A stretch of 64,000 bases of DNA. It comes from Parelaphostrongylus tenuis. Lineage: Eukaryota > Nematoda > Chromadorea > Rhabditida > Metastrongylidae. A program made the position numbers and the translations under genes. Location of the stretch: the NCBI GenBank assembly GCA_019055375.1, contig JAHQIW010000788.1:1-64000 (forward strand), written 5' to 3'. Numbering within the stretch: the stretch's first letter is position 1; each line of letters starts with the position of its first letter. Below, piece after piece: positions 22,235-35,214 of the stretch. The notes beneath the pieces are model-generated. The model had not been told where the DNA came from. It ran no database searches and saw nothing but the letters and a program-made list of their open reading frames with translations.

Positions 22235-25200
22235 TTCAATTCACGGATCCCCCTCTATGAGGGATCCCGCGCACGTGGTGTGTCCTTAGGTGGTCGGTAG
22301 GGAATTAAACGCGAACCAAAAGCGATCGTGTGCATCTCACAGACGCAGGTGGATTCAGAGGATGAGCTCCCTGATTCTGCAGCGCCGACTTGACAAAACT
22401 CTATTTCTACAAATCAAGTTGGCCAAAATCCTGAACTAAAGCGGCTGGGAAGTACATGGGAGGAGGTTAGGAGTCGCTTCCAACAAATGACTCCTCATGC
22501 TCTTCCGAGAGAGACTGGCAAGCTGCTCGTGAAGATCCAGCCTCCAGCTTTAGAGCCTGACAAACTGATTGAGTATCAAATATGCTAGAAACAGCAATAA
22601 AGCCTCATTCCCCTGACCCCGAAAAATTCCTCGGTACGGCAGCGCCGGGTAGGACGAGTACGGAGAGGCTGCTAAAATCTCAGGTCGAACTAGGCTGCCA
22701 AATCGAAATGGACTAAAATGACGATTTATATCTACAATGCAAGAACACTTGCTCACGAATCCGATGTAGAAGATCTATTGATTCAAGCAAGACGGATAAG
22801 GTTTGACGTCGTTGACCTGGATGAGACATAAAGACGCCATCCTTTTCACGCTGCTTATGACACCGGAAAAGAATTGCTTCTAGGAACAAACAATAACAGA
22901 GGTGTCGGCGGCGTAGGCGTTCCTGTCAAATCAAATTTGACCGTGAACATCGATCCATTCGAACAAGTAACAACCCGTATCGGACGATGACGGATGAAAC
23001 GATGTGGTTCAATTCCGGCTTTGACCATATTCGTTGCTTACGCACCAATATCAAAGCTATTACGAAAACAAAGTCGAGGCCTTTTATTTAGGGCTCGAAA
23101 AATTCTTCAGAGTAGACCATATATTCTTCAAGGTCATTGTTGGAAATTTCAACGCGAGACTTGGACCTATAAGAACTCCTGAGAGTCGTCACATTGGGAC
23201 CTACAATGGAATAAACAGGATGAGAGGCTATCTGAGATGACGACCTCGAACCATCCATGGTAACTCACAATTCCAAAGCCTCTCTCTCAGCGGTGGACGT
23301 GAGAGTCTCCCAATGGAGAGTACCATAGCGAAATAGACCCACATCTTAGTAAATGCAGGTTTTGTCTGACCGATTTCGTTGTTGTTCCTAAGATCTACAG
23401 GGGCCAGACCATCGCCTCCTTCGCGCAACGCTCCGTTTTTCGCTGAAAGGAGAAAAAGCCGCTAAATTCAAGCAACAAAGTCCCAGAACTACCATAAATT
23501 GGGATATATTCAATTTATTAGTGAGCTTTTGAAAAGATACCGTTATTGATAACATTGATGAAGAATACGGCTCTTGAAATATCTTCACCTTAGCGCTATG
23601 ACTCTTGAAGTCACGAAGGGAGAGACGCCTGTCTTCACAGACCCTCGGGCTTATTCGTCGACTTGAAATCGCACGAACTACAGGAAACCGAAACCTCGCG
23701 TCCAAAATTGCGAAATGCTGCAGAGAAGGGATAAGGTAGACTTCAAAGAGAGACGAGCAGCAGTCATGGCAGACGCCGCACAAGCTACGAACAGCATTTG
23801 CAAAGATCATCGAAGCTTCGTCAACTATAAGACCAAGGTGATTGCACTCCGATACCCTGCCGGGACACTTACAGCTTCGAAAAGGGCTATGGAGAAAATC
23901 ATGCTCCAGTACTTCTCGGATCTCTTCGCTAGGCCGTCCTCTCAACGTCGTATAAATTGAGAGAGAATGAATATGTCGTTCCACCGGTCCTTCCTTCCGA
24001 AATTCGACATGCTACAACGTCGATGAAGAAGAGAACAACACCCGGTCCAGACAGGATTAGACCAGAACACCTGAAGAACCTGCAGCCAGTTCTTATCAAC
24101 ACCTTTGCTCGGCTCATCACTCGCTACCTGTCAGAATGCAAGGTCCCTGTTCAATGGAAAACCAACAAGACCGTATTGTTATTCAAAAGGGGAGAACTTC
24201 ACGACATAGGCAATTATAGCCCTGCTTGCTCTCCGTTGTCTATAAACTTCACTCGATCTCCTCAGCAAGATTGATGGAGCACTGGACGAAGACAGCTATG
24301 TGAACAAGCAGGATACCGAAAAGGATTTAGTACCACAGACCATCAACACGATCACAAGACTCATTGAGGTTTCACGAGAGTACAAAATACCGCTCTGTCT
24401 CATCTTACTTTCATCGATTTGAAGATAGCCTTTGATTCGGTGGAAAGACTTCCTAGGTCCGCGTACGCAACGATCGATCGTGAGCTATACAAAGATTCCA
24501 TGACCAAAATATCTCCATTCTACAACAATATCACCATCGACGTAAGAAGAGGGGTTTGACAAGGCGAAACAATTTGGGCCAAATTATTTACTGACATCCT
24601 CCAAAACGTCATGCGAACATAAGAATGGAACGATATGGGAGTTAAAATTGACGGTCAACTAAATCATCTTTGCTGGTTGATGATATCGTCCTCATAACCA
24701 CCAAGCATCAGCCAAGCAGAATGAATCTTAACCGATTTTGACAGCGCCTGTGGAAAGATTGGTCTTCAACTAATTCAACGAAAGCGATGTTCATGAGGAA
24801 CGGATGGGTTTCGAATGCCCCTTTTATTCACAACGAAACAAGCGTTTCCGAATGCTCCAATTACGTCTATCTAGATCGTATAATCAACTTGATGAACGAC
24901 CTAGCTTCAGAGTTGGCCAGGAGGAAAGGAGAGGCTTAACGTTTGAGGTATCGAGGATGTCGTAAAGAGGATCAGGAATATCCGACTCCGTGTCACCTTT
25001 TCGAATCCAGAGTAAAAAAACACTGGGCGTTATTGAACGCACAGTCGAAAGGTCGTTGCTAGGAGTATCCTATATATCGCAAATGAGAAAAAGGATCCGA
25101 AGTTCCGACTGTGCGAGCGATCGAAGATCAAAGACACCGTTCCACACGCCATGATTTTGAAAATGAGGGAGGTTGGACACGTGATGCGCTTTAACGCCAA

Positions 25201-25480
25201 CCGATGGACGAGAGCCGTTGCCGCTTGGATTTTTCCAGATATCAATCGCTCTACAGGATGACCACCGACTCGCTGGTCCGATTTCTTAATCAAAAGACTA
25301 GAAGAATGATATAATGCTCAGAGAATCCCTAAAGCGACGAGGACCCACTGGGCTACTCTTGCACGCGGTAGGGCAAAATGGCAGTGTTGCTGGTGCCCGC
25401 TCGAGTCACTCGACGGTCGACTGGACAGCAGGTGCTACAGATAATACATTCGATTAGTGGCTGGCTTAATTTCACACTCG
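22235..25480 (+). mobile_element. RTE-clade non-LTR retrotransposon, near full length, inactive
   Basis: Order of domains: a GC-richer 5' region (22235-22715); an apurinic-endonuclease-like domain from about 22718 (MTIYIYNARTLAHESDVEDL, later VIVGNFNARLGP near 23130); a linker; then reverse transcriptase from about 23715 (RRAAVMADAAQ, PPVLPSEIRHA at 23978, PGPDRIRPEHLKNL, VQWKTNKTVLLFKRGELHDI), a degenerate palm region, and the C-terminal RWTRAV, GRPPTRW-like and SDF blocks around 25200-25300. Multiple frameshifts and stop codons (for example after VVDLDET at about 22830, and in the segment following 24270) make it non-functional. It encodes what was once an AP endonuclease plus reverse transcriptase for target-primed insertion. 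Closest sequence in the window: 58620-59350. Confidence 0.9.
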
Positions 25481-25534
25481 TTCCTAAATAAATGTTTTAT
25501 AATTTCACGGCCGACAGGTGGCGCCAAATTTGCG

Positions 25535-25625
25535 TAAGAGGACAGCAGCACTGATTTGATGCATAGGTAGGCCACCACAAGTTATTGTAGAGGCCAGACA
25601 CGCACTTCGCCACCTTAGCGATGTT
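25535..25625 (+). repeat. SINE body fragment
   Basis: GAGGACAGCAGCACTGATTT and GGCCACCACAAGTTATTGTA correspond to the SINE body at 20296-20350. The tRNA-like head is missing. Confidence 0.6.
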
Positions 25626-25834
25626 CACTTGAGTGTAATGTTTAGCACAACCTCCAGTTCTCGATATGCGTTGAATGTTGTGCTTTTTTCAACACGTCAT
25701 CGTATGCAATGACATTCGGGGCGGTCTCCTCATGTTACTGGCACTACTCTACCATGCTCATGTATCTGTTTTGTAGAAATTCTTTTTTTTATTTAATATG
25801 TTTGCTGCAACATGAACTCCTATCGAGTTCATTC

Positions 25835-26200
25835 ATTAGGTCGTTCTATAAATTTTGGCACAAGAGCAATATACACCAACTTTACTAACCAGATAATTGC
25901 ATGATTTTGGCACCTTCAGTTGTACACTCTCTTGCGAACATTTTCCATTACAACTTGCCTACAGTTGCTTTGAGATGGGACTGTTTTGGGGACAAATTCG
26001 CTTGCTAATCATGCCCAAATGGTGCTTAGGGCAAAGTGATAGTGAAGCGACCCGTTAGGTTAATGAAACGTGGGACGATGATACAGTTGCAGAAAGGGCG
26101 GCTAGAAAGTGGTTTGCGAAGCTTAAAGCTCGAAAGAACACTCTGGAGGATCAGTTGCGCTCGGGCCGTCCACTAGAAGCTCCATTAATTTTGCGCGCCG
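25835..26200 (+). mobile_element. Mariner element, 5' part (TIR and helix-turn-helix region)
   Basis: The left terminus TTAGGTCGTTCTATAAATTT is typical of mariner ends. After a short leader the frame gives DQIRLLIMPKW at 25990, a stop, then VNETWDDDTVAERAARKWF and TLEDQLRSGRP (26060-26175), which matches the DNA-binding N-terminus of mariner transposases. The catalytic domain is absent. A shorter relative lies at 37593-37810. Confidence 0.8.
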
Positions 26201-26740
26201 CTTCGCTAGTATTTTCGGTAGTGATCTATTATGGCGACGCCACTTGAGGCTTTCGAGAAAAGCGTATTTTTGCTGTTATTCGACAAATGTATGATTATCT
26301 GATAGCTTAAATCAAGTGGACTCTTGGGGTATAATTATTGCTTATTTTTCTTGTTTTTAACGCCACACCAGTCAAAATGAGATTTTGTCTCACCATCAAA
26401 GATTTCGCGCTTGATAAAAGCTTTTTTTTATGACAAAATTTCAACCATTAGATAGAGCCAATATTTCTGATTGAAAAAAAGTGTTTGCTCTTCAGAAAGA
26501 GCCCCTCAGAGTGTGCAATTCGCACAAGTAGAGTGGGTTTCACACATTTAAAATATCGCTTTTTTCCGCTTCCCTTTAGAGACAAGGGTGTTTTTCAATT
26601 TCTCCAAGTTGCTTCTTAGCTCAATCAATAGCTCAAATCTAGACAACTCCAGCGATATATTTAGGTTCTGAGGGAAACCTTTCAGTTCGCTGTAACAGCT
26701 AAAATAAAAGTATGTTTCACACTTGAGGCGTTTCAACGCG
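26201..26740. other. Intergenic, nothing recognised
   Basis: Between a mariner and a Merlin fragment; no homology seen. Confidence 0.35.
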
Positions 26741-27165
26741 CCTTTCGTCGAAGAGAGAATTTAGGAAGTACAATGCCGGACGTGTGCTCCTCCAACAATG
26801 GATCTCAGGAGCAGTCTGCTGTAAGACAAAACAGTGCTTCTTGGTGGCGGTTCCAGATCGCACAGCACCATCCTTGCTGGCTGTTATCAGAAACAATGTT
26901 GTCTAACGTTCTACGATCTATTCTGAATGTTGGAAGGGGGACAAAAGTGAAGATATACAAAAAGCTGGTTTCCCGCACTTACGTTCAACCAATACCACAC
27001 TTTTGTAGATCCAGACACAGGCAGTCACTCTTAAACGGTCGAAAGGATGTGAGGATATGCAAAATTACGCAACAAACTGCAGCAAGGAACCGCACGCCAT
27101 TCTTGGCGTCTTACTTGGCTGAGTTCATGTGGCGTAAAATGGTCGCAGGTAAAAACATGTGATTG
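26741..27165 (+). mobile_element. Merlin DNA transposon, transposase C-terminal fragment
   Basis: Frame-shifting translation gives RKYNAGRVLLQQWISGAVC, KQCFLVAVPDRTAPSLLAVI, TIYSECWKG, FNQYHTFVDPDTGSHS (near 26992-27040), TVERM and SYLAEFMWR (27108-27135). This order matches the IS1016/Merlin DDE transposase, including the VPDR and NF-VDP-TG-HT blocks. In-frame stops after GSHS and in the TVERM-to-GYAK segment and at least two frameshifts show it is dead. Confidence 0.8.
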
Positions 27166-28400
27166 TTGCAACCTCCCGCTTATATTTTGCCAATGTATTA
27201 GTTGTAATCTCCATTGTCGATATAGGTGACAATGTTTTCAAATCACTCTTTTATGCGATCAATGTTTTCTGGGCTCTTGAACAGTGAACAGTCTTATTGT
27301 GAGTTTGTCTATCTTTGAAACATGATAAAGCATTTTTAACCAATCTTTTTTCTGAAAAAAGCACATGGAAATGTAGAAAAATTTCTGGAGCGTCGGGGAG
27401 TTCTCTGATTTTATCGAAGATCCACGTGTGATTTATGCAGCGGATTGATATTATAGCTCTACACACAACCTAGCCGACTAAAAGTGATAACTGAGTGTGA
27501 AATCCAATATTCTCTCAATCGTTACAAGGCTCAAAGAAGTCCTTTCCGAAAGCCAAGCATACCATTAGAATTGGAAAGATTTTCGTTAGCTAAGTTCGTT
27601 ACAACAAAACTTTTATCCAGTGAGAAATCTTCGACTGAAAAGCAAAATTTTATTTTGACTAGTACCGCTCCAAAAACAAGGTATTTGAGAAATTAAACAT
27701 GCCATTGAAACTCACTTGATTTGAGTTATCGATAAACTACAAAACGTCTTGCAAAAGCAAAAAATACGTTTTTACCGAATGCCTCAGGTGGCGCTGCCAT
27801 AATAGAACAGTACCGCATTTTACCCCTAGGCACAATTTATGCGTGAGTAACAGGCAAATTAGTTCCCAAAACATTTTCATCTTAAATCAAATATAAGCAA
27901 GTTGCACACCAAATGTTCGTATGATAATGTGCAATTGAGCGATGCGAAAATTATGTATTTCAATCACTTTTAATTGATTTATTTGGCGCTTATTGCTCTA
28001 ATGCCGAAACATATGGAACTATCTAATAATAGAATATGAGTGCTTAGTGAACGAACTTTTTTTGATTGAATTCAAGAGTAATACATGTAGCTAAAGCATG
28101 CAAGGAAGTATAGAAGGAGATGGCGCATGGATAGGACGTTCTATGATCACAAATTTTTTCATCGGCAAAAATTTTATTGAAGGAATTGAGTGCATCTTTC
28201 CCACTGCTTAGCATTTTCGACCTGTGATCTCCATAGGAGACACAGAGAGTCAAAGAAGAAATTAGGATCGTCTCATGAACTTGACAAAGTAGAATCAAGC
28301 TGATTAAGAAAATTCGGCCCACCTCGAATTCCCAACCGATTCAAAATTTTTTATTTTTTATTTTCAATTCAAATATATCTCAAAATTATCATTTAAATAT
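27166..28400. other. Intergenic, no gene recognised
   Basis: A 70-codon frame at 27484-27696 and a 92-codon minus-strand frame at 28044-28322 have no recognised motifs. Confidence 0.35.
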
Positions 28401-28970
28401 GCCAAAGAATCATTTTCGAGCCACGCATGTCATGCGGTCTATTAAAGATGGGACATATAGAGCCCGCTACAGGTGTTTCGATCTTACAATCTCGTCAGTC
28501 CGGCAGTTACCAATTCTCGTCTTTTACTAATCTCTGCGGGTGCCCCTTCTCCACACTAAGAGTTAGCGACAACGAACGCTTTACACTCTATGTTCAGTAA
28601 AATTATCACCGAACACAGAGTTTTGTACACTCAACTGCTTTTGGCTAGTATATCTAATATATCACATTATTCGTTTCAAGTGTATTACGGAACACGCATT
28701 GTACAACACTCCGTGTTCGGTGATAATTTCACTGAACATAGAGTGTAGAACGTTCGTCGTCGCTAACTCTTAGTGTGGGAAGCGGCACCCACAGAGATCA
28801 GTAAAAGACGAGAATGGGTAACTGCCCGACGACGAGATAGTACGATCGAAACACGTGTATCGGGCTCTATAAGTCAGCCCATTTAACAGACCACGTGACA
28901 AGTTGACGAATAATAATAATGAGATATATTAGAATTTAAGCGTGGTCTTGATAAAACCCTCGAAATAAAG
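28401..28970. repeat. Hairpin MITE family C, long form
   Basis: Both halves carry the same blocks in inverse order: CATAGAGCCCG, GTTTCGATCTTACAATCTCG, TTACCAATTCTCGTCTTTTA, ACACTAAGAGTTAGCGACAA, and TTACACTCTATGTTCAGTAA, around a loop near 28625-28705. The right end has the family terminus CTCGAAATAAAG. This is the most complete version in the window. Confidence 0.8.
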
Positions 28971-30576
28971 ATTTAATTATATTTTTCTGACCGTGAAGGT
29001 GATTAGTTTGGCTGTACGTAAATAAAAGAAACTAGTTGTAGGCATCTTATTTCTGCTTTTTTCATGAGAAAGGACTCAAAAAACTCTGAATGATGTAATG
29101 TTTCACGATCAGTGCTCTCATTCGCACATCTTAGGTTTGATATCTACTCCTATACGCTATTATTGGTGGAAAAATTTTTTTGCGCCCTTCTGCAAATGAG
29201 AGAAATTGGTCTAGTGGCAAATCTATAATTTTCGAAACTCTCCACATTCTCTACATCTCAGTGGACGAACGCTGATCAAATTTCGCTGAATCAACGTTTT
29301 ATCAACCTCGCCTTCTTTTTCCTCCAGGGGTCTCGCATTTTTCAGATTCTGAGAAGGTCGGATCGACCGAAATATACTCGGTAAAACACCTAGAAGAAAC
29401 TATCTGCTCATAAAGAAAGCAGTAAGCTAAAATTGCATTCTCTATTATGCTGTCAAAGTTTTCAGTTCCCTTTACTTCTACATGACTCGTCTTTCATAGC
29501 TGCTGTGCAAATGCGAGCATTTCTTAGAAGCGATTCACTATTGTATCTAACATCTAAGAAAATCATTCAACATTTCTTGCCTGGACAATCCCCGAAAAGA
29601 TATTCAATGAATTTGGACGAATGTTAAGAAGCGTCGTAATTGTGACGACAGCAATCACCACCAAAATGCTACCCTATTGATAAGGTGGGATTTTCGTGAA
29701 GCATGCATTGCACTTTAGTGTAGGGTTGGCTCGTGTGACTTCTGTGAGTTGAAGTTATCAAGCAACTAATTTCCCAGTAAAAGGCTACGTTTACGTAACC
29801 TAAGAAGAGAGAGTGAAATGATAAAAAGAGTGCATTTTCATAGTCAAAAATAGGTCCAGACAAGGGTTAATGAAGTTCCTGACAAGTTCCATAATTTTGG
29901 ACCTCTTTGGATATGATTGACACAGCAAAGTACCTGTCCAGAACTTATTTGTCCAATAAACTTTGCCCCAGCCAAACTCTTGATATGCGAGACAATATAT
30001 TGATAATTTACGTGAATTCTTGTAGAGCGTACTTAACATGCATACTGGACGATTTCTGCGAGGACAACAACGATCACCCTTCTCGAGCAACATGACCGTG
30101 CTTTAGTTCTCTGCTTGTCTGGGTATTATTCTCGAAGGTCGGATGTTATAAGTGTTGTGAGACGTACCCGAAAATTGCAGTTCTCAGCTTTGAGTCCGTC
30201 ATCATATTCGCTAGTGCTGCAATGTGATTATCCTTACGATTTCTTTGTATTTCTAGCCTTTGAAAAAAGTGGGCTTTCGAGCGTAAATTCTAGGTTTCAA
30301 GGTGAGACTTAGAGAGCGAGGAAAATTACTGGAGAAGACTATTAGGTCCACTGCACAGATATTTCATGACATCAACTTTTCTTTACGTGCAGCAAAAGAC
30401 CCACCGTTTATTGCTTCTTTCTTTGCGTTTTGAACAGCAATAACATGGATCAATTAGCAGCATCGAGAAAATGTGAAGAACAACGCCTGAGTAGACTACT
30501 CTGGTGTTATAGGCACAGAGCGAAGAGCCGTTTGCATGTTGCGCAGTGGAAGTATACGTTTGACCCTTTTCGAATG
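28971..30576. other. Intergenic, no gene recognised
   Basis: Short chance frames only. No splice-bounded exon was identified. Confidence 0.4.
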
Positions 30577-30838
30577 AATGTGTGTATGTGTGCGTATGTG
30601 TCTGTGTGCATTTGTGTATGTGTATGTGTATATGTGTGTATGTGTGTATGTGCTTATGTGTCTGTGGTGTGTGTGTTGTGTGTGTGGTGTGTGCGTGTGC
30701 GTGCATGTATATGTGTGTATGTGTGTGCATGTGTGTACTTGCGTATTTGTGTGTATGTGTTTATGTATGCGTGTGTATGTGTATGTGGTTGTGTGTGATG
30801 TGTGTGTGGTGTGTGGTGTGTGTATGTGTGTATGTATG
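30577..30838. repeat. Imperfect (GT)n/(GTAT)n microsatellite
   Basis: About 260 bp of TGTG interspersed with TATG and single-base slips. All long cysteine-valine or histidine-threonine frames over it are artefacts. Confidence 0.97.
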
Positions 30839-31020
30839 CAGATTCAACGTTCAAGAAGAATGTGGAAGCTCTTGCGCATCTGCCTGCTTTAACCCGCACG
30901 TGTATAGAAATTTGATATTACAGTCCCTTAATATCAAGATTATGTTGATCATAATACGTGGAAGATAATCTAACTCAATAGCTTCTAGGAGGAATTTTGA
31001 TTTAATATAAGAATATGGGT

Positions 31021-34000
31021 AGCAAAAGGAAATGGAAAAAATGATTGGCGAGCGTTTCGTTCCGTTCAGAATTCGATATTTCAGAGGGCGTTATATTATT
31101 CACCTTACATCCCTCAAACACTTATCAATATGCCCAAAGAGAGGTATTGTATGATGAAGATATATAAAAATACATTGTTTTCAAACGTATACAATGGGCG
31201 TGAATACAATCGGCGTGGTTACCATAGAGTGTGTATGAGGTTGAACAAATACATTGGTGCATAAATATTTACAGCTGGCGTAACATAAGTAGTTTTTCTG
31301 TCGACTAACATGTTTGAAATTCCTCATATTTAACGTAAAGCATTCTCACATAAGTTGGATCAGTGTGCACTGTGCACATTATCCAATAACTATTTAGCTG
31401 CTAACCTGGAACAACAATGGCTTCTCAAAATCGATCCTTGAATTCTTTTTTTCCTCGACATCGCATTGATAGAAAAATTGAGACCTCTTGTGCACAGCAT
31501 TTACCTTGCCTTTAGGTACTAAATCTCCATGCGCGTAGATCAACAAACTCTTTTCATGGTTCAATCATCATTATGGTATTCGTACTTGTTGAAAAGAGTT
31601 CTGAGAAATACACCGTTACAATATTGGCCGGCAGTCATCTTGATTTCCTTTAGTAAAACACGTATGACACTGAGACGGTGAGAGGGTAAGAAAGTGTCAA
31701 ATCACAACAACTTCGATAAAAATCTAGGCGGTTTCATTCACACAAATGACAGTCTCTAATAGGCAGCTTTCATTCTAGATTACTATCCAACGAATGATCT
31801 CCTCAGACATATGCCTACAATTCACAATTACGCTAACATTGTAGAAGGATTGTTACTTTGAAGCCTCTTTGTATGAGTCAATTTTTCATTGCCACATAAC
31901 TTTAGCAGACGTCTTCAATTACTAACTTTCTAAGATTCCCATATTTCCGATGTTATTTTCATTGTTATGACAACTTTATATTTCTGAATGTTGAACACCT
32001 AAGCTTTCCAAAATAGACTATCTATTATACCTTTATTGCGAGTGCTTTATCAAGACCACGCTCAAATTTCAATATTACTCATAATTATTAATTGATCCAA
32101 CATGTCATGTGGTCTGGTAATGTATTTTATTATAAAAATACCAGCCAAAGAGCAATTGAGTGTAAAACACTGCAAGTTCGAAGATAATTTTACTTGACTT
32201 AGAGTGTAAATTGTTCGTCTCTGCTACCTCTTAATGAGGCGACTGGAGCACCCCACAGAGGATTGGCTAGAAAGGCTGGAAGACGACGGATTCTGCCCGA
32301 GTGACAAGACTGTATGGTCGAAACACGTGTATTGGGCTTTACGAGAGCCCATTACCACGCCACATGACATGTTGGCTCAAATAATATTTATGAGATTATA
32401 TATTATTTTGACATTCTCCATCACTTTCAGCTTTTTCTTTGCATGTAAAACACTGGTATTTGCAATAAAATTTTTCTGCAGGTGAAGTTTCTCTTGCTAG
32501 GCTTTCTTCAAAGCTTAGAAAACTCAAGTTTTCCATGACCTAAACGAATATCCCCATTTGTTCGGAAAAAAATCTCCAGACCAGATGTTAATCGAATCAG
32601 GCGCAAAACAACTTTTCAGCATACTTCCGCTTATTATGAGTCTACCGCTAAGTTGTCCACGTAGAGATCAGTCGCGCATAAATCATACGGACAGCAAATG
32701 CACATTCCACATTTAGACTAGAGTCTTATATGCTGTGCCTAATCACGTGTGATGATGAGACATTCCTCCCCTCAATTCATGTTTTGATTCATGGAGTTTA
32801 TTCAGGAAGCTTCCAGAATCTTACGCGCTTCCTTGTTATGTCTTCGTGTGGAGATAATGACTACTACATCAAAATCCTTCCCGTCATGTGTTTGTGTTTC
32901 ATATATGCCTAGTTGGGTGTTTGATCTAGCTCTAAGCTTCACGACTAAGTGTTCTTTCAAGCGGACTCGGATTGTTCTTCAGCTTCGTTGATGCACTTAT
33001 CACCGCAAATCTTTCAAGAGATTAGGTGAACCGTAGACGTACTCATGCAATCACCGTCTTCACAGTACGAACTACTTACGCAATCCTGCTTTGTACACAG
33101 TGTCATATAAGCGCTTGCGAACTGATTGGCACTTCAGAGTATTTGGCAGCATTTCAGTCGTTGTTACCGATTTCTCGCTTCCTTCTTCTAGAATGTCGAA
33201 TGCTACAGAAAATAAACTGTTGAATCGGACTTTTGTAACATTTCATAAAATTTGATAGAATGTTTTAAACCTTTCAGAGATTTGGTAATTGCAACATCAT
33301 TGCATACAATATGATTCAGCTCTGCTAATATTAGCAATGGGTGTCGAAGGACCAGATCTCGTAATGGCTTAGGACATTATATCAGATTTTATTGAATTCT
33401 TGAGCAAGGTCTTAAGATAGTCGATGGAAAGGTACTGATTTTATGTTTGAAAGGAATGCGAAAAAAGCTAAATACGCGTTGTCACGTTGGGGATCTACGT
33501 TCACAAAGTAGTAGTGCCAGATAGTGAAAGTTTTTTCTTCCTACAATACAATAATTACGTTTATAGAAGAACTTCCAACACTAATCGACTCCAAAAAATA
33601 ACGTCAAAGAAGTACAGCCGTGTGTCAAGGGCGGGGATCAAATCAACAACCTTCTTCCCGTTGGCTGGCATCACGAACTACGAAGCACAATGGACCACTC
33701 ACCGCCGCGCACCTTTGGGAGGGCTCTCACAGTGTCGTGGTCGCCCCTAAAATATTTATACTGATTTTTTTCGATACCATAATGCGAGTACAAGTGTTGC
33801 CAGATGAAATTATGAAATCCCGTGCGGAGCAAAATTACCAATAGGACGTGTGCACAATCGTGACATACCACCTACAATGTGTAGTGATTAACAAGTGTCA
33901 ATGCCTTGATCGTACAATTAGCGTATACCGATATTTTTTATCTTTTATTGTAAAGATGAGGTGACAAGCGCTACTAAACGATCAAATCTCCAGATGCACA

Positions 34001-34365
34001 AGACCTCATTGAGAGAGGATTCAACGAATACGCTCATAATACACCAAGACACTGCACTTAGAACAACAAAGCATTTTCTCGAAAAATGGTCCTTACACAC
34101 TTGAGACCATTAAGATCGTATTCTATGTGGTCGTCCTATAAAAGACAAGCGAGACAGACAAGCCAAATTATATGACGATGATTTGTCATTTCTGCAAAAA
34201 AATTTCCTTCATCAAATGTTGGAGGTCTTGTATGTGTCATACACTTATCCAATTTTATACAATCCCCCACGCGAGATCGCATCCCTTTACTCAGCCATCT
34301 ATTTAGTTTGACCTCTGTGTCAAAAGAGATTGAGGGTTAGAAGCTGCTAATTGTAACCTGTACAA
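31021..34365 (-). mobile_element. Penelope-like element A, heavily decayed
   Basis: It aligns in blocks with the Penelope-like element at 60780-63245 on the same strand. The minus-strand C-terminal piece EECLIITRD, then a stop, then AQHIRL (around 32740-32700) matches the REERPVITHDMAQYARL tail of copy B; the GIY-YIG core itself is unreadable here. The RT side lies toward 34365. A block of about 400 bp near 33340-33790 is absent from copy B, and a hairpin MITE at 32027-32400 is inserted in the downstream part. Confidence 0.6.
32027..32400. repeat. Hairpin MITE family C
   Basis: It begins ATACCTTTATTGCGAGTGCT, TCAAGACCACGCTCAAATTT, and its right arm ends CACATGACATGTTGGCTCAA. The right outer terminus is missing. 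It is inserted within Penelope-like element A. Confidence 0.8.
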
Positions 34366-34904
34366 ATGATCAGAACATACCTCCAGAAGTAATTTCAGGT
34401 TAATAGTCCAGAACAAAAAAAGAACGAGTTTGTTCTTGTAGCCCTTAGTGCCACAATGAGAAACAGGTTCATTGAAAGTAGGTGTAGGGCTAAGAAATTT
34501 TGAATGTAAGATCAAATAAAGATAATGAAGATGGAAGCCGTTTTGCAATCTTTTGTTCACAGCACGTCTCCACGTCTCTTCCATAGGATTTCCTTTTTGA
34601 GAAGAGAGAAAGTCCCTGATGAAGATAAGAGCCTTCTATCGTAGCGACATACGCACAAAATGACGACATTCTTACGAGCAAGATATTTAAGACCTATGCG
34701 CTGTCACCATACACTCTGTAAGTTCCGATAAGCTTTTCCGTACGAGAACTCGATTAAACTATGATATGTAAAAGAACCTTTATCATCATCAAAGAAAACA
34801 AATAAAGTGGTATACAACAAGAAAATTTCCAAAAAAATTCAGCTCATGTGAGCGTTATATTTAGGAAGGTTGGAGGAAAACTAAATGGTGCCTGGTGACT
34901 ATTT
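34366..34904. other. Intergenic, nothing recognised
   Basis: No gene or known repeat seen. Confidence 0.35.
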
Positions 34905-35150
34905 TTCTTCAAGCCATGCATGTTGTCTGTTATGGGGCACTTATACAACGCAATTCACGTGTTTCGGTCTTGGCAGCCCGTAAGTTGAGCAGTGCTTTTA
35001 GTCTTAGCCAATTCTCTTGAGGGAAACCCAACTTCCTTACATAGAGGAGAAGGAGGACGTAGAATTTACACGTGCCATAAAGTGAAAAGAATCACTAAAT
35101 GGGCAGTGTTGCACACGTTGCACACGTGGAAGGTCTTTACTGTCGAGGTT
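34905..35150. repeat. Half copy of foldback family D
   Basis: CAAGCCATGCATGTTGTCTG, GGGCACTTATACAACGCAAT and CACGTGTTTCGGTCTTGGCA match the left arm of the complete foldback at 55595-56130. The right arm is missing; mariner-derived sequence begins soon after. Confidence 0.65.
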
Positions 35151-35214
35151 CGTGTTTTTCTGCTTCATTATTGAAGAAAGTGAGCTGCAGTCGATGAAAT
35201 CAAGAACGTTCAAC

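Noticed and set aside
23388..23984. 198-codon minus-strand frame
   Set aside because: It is the antisense shadow of the RTE reverse-transcriptase region.
30383..30968. Frames of 80-128 codons over the GT-rich tract
   Set aside because: Same artefact; the frames overlap in several phases over a dinucleotide repeat.
33600..33760. tRNA-like or SINE head on the minus strand
   Set aside because: A GGGGCGACCAC start and a GATTTGATCCCCGCC end are suggestive, but A-box and stem pairing could not be supported; it may simply be part of the 400-bp insertion in Penelope element A.
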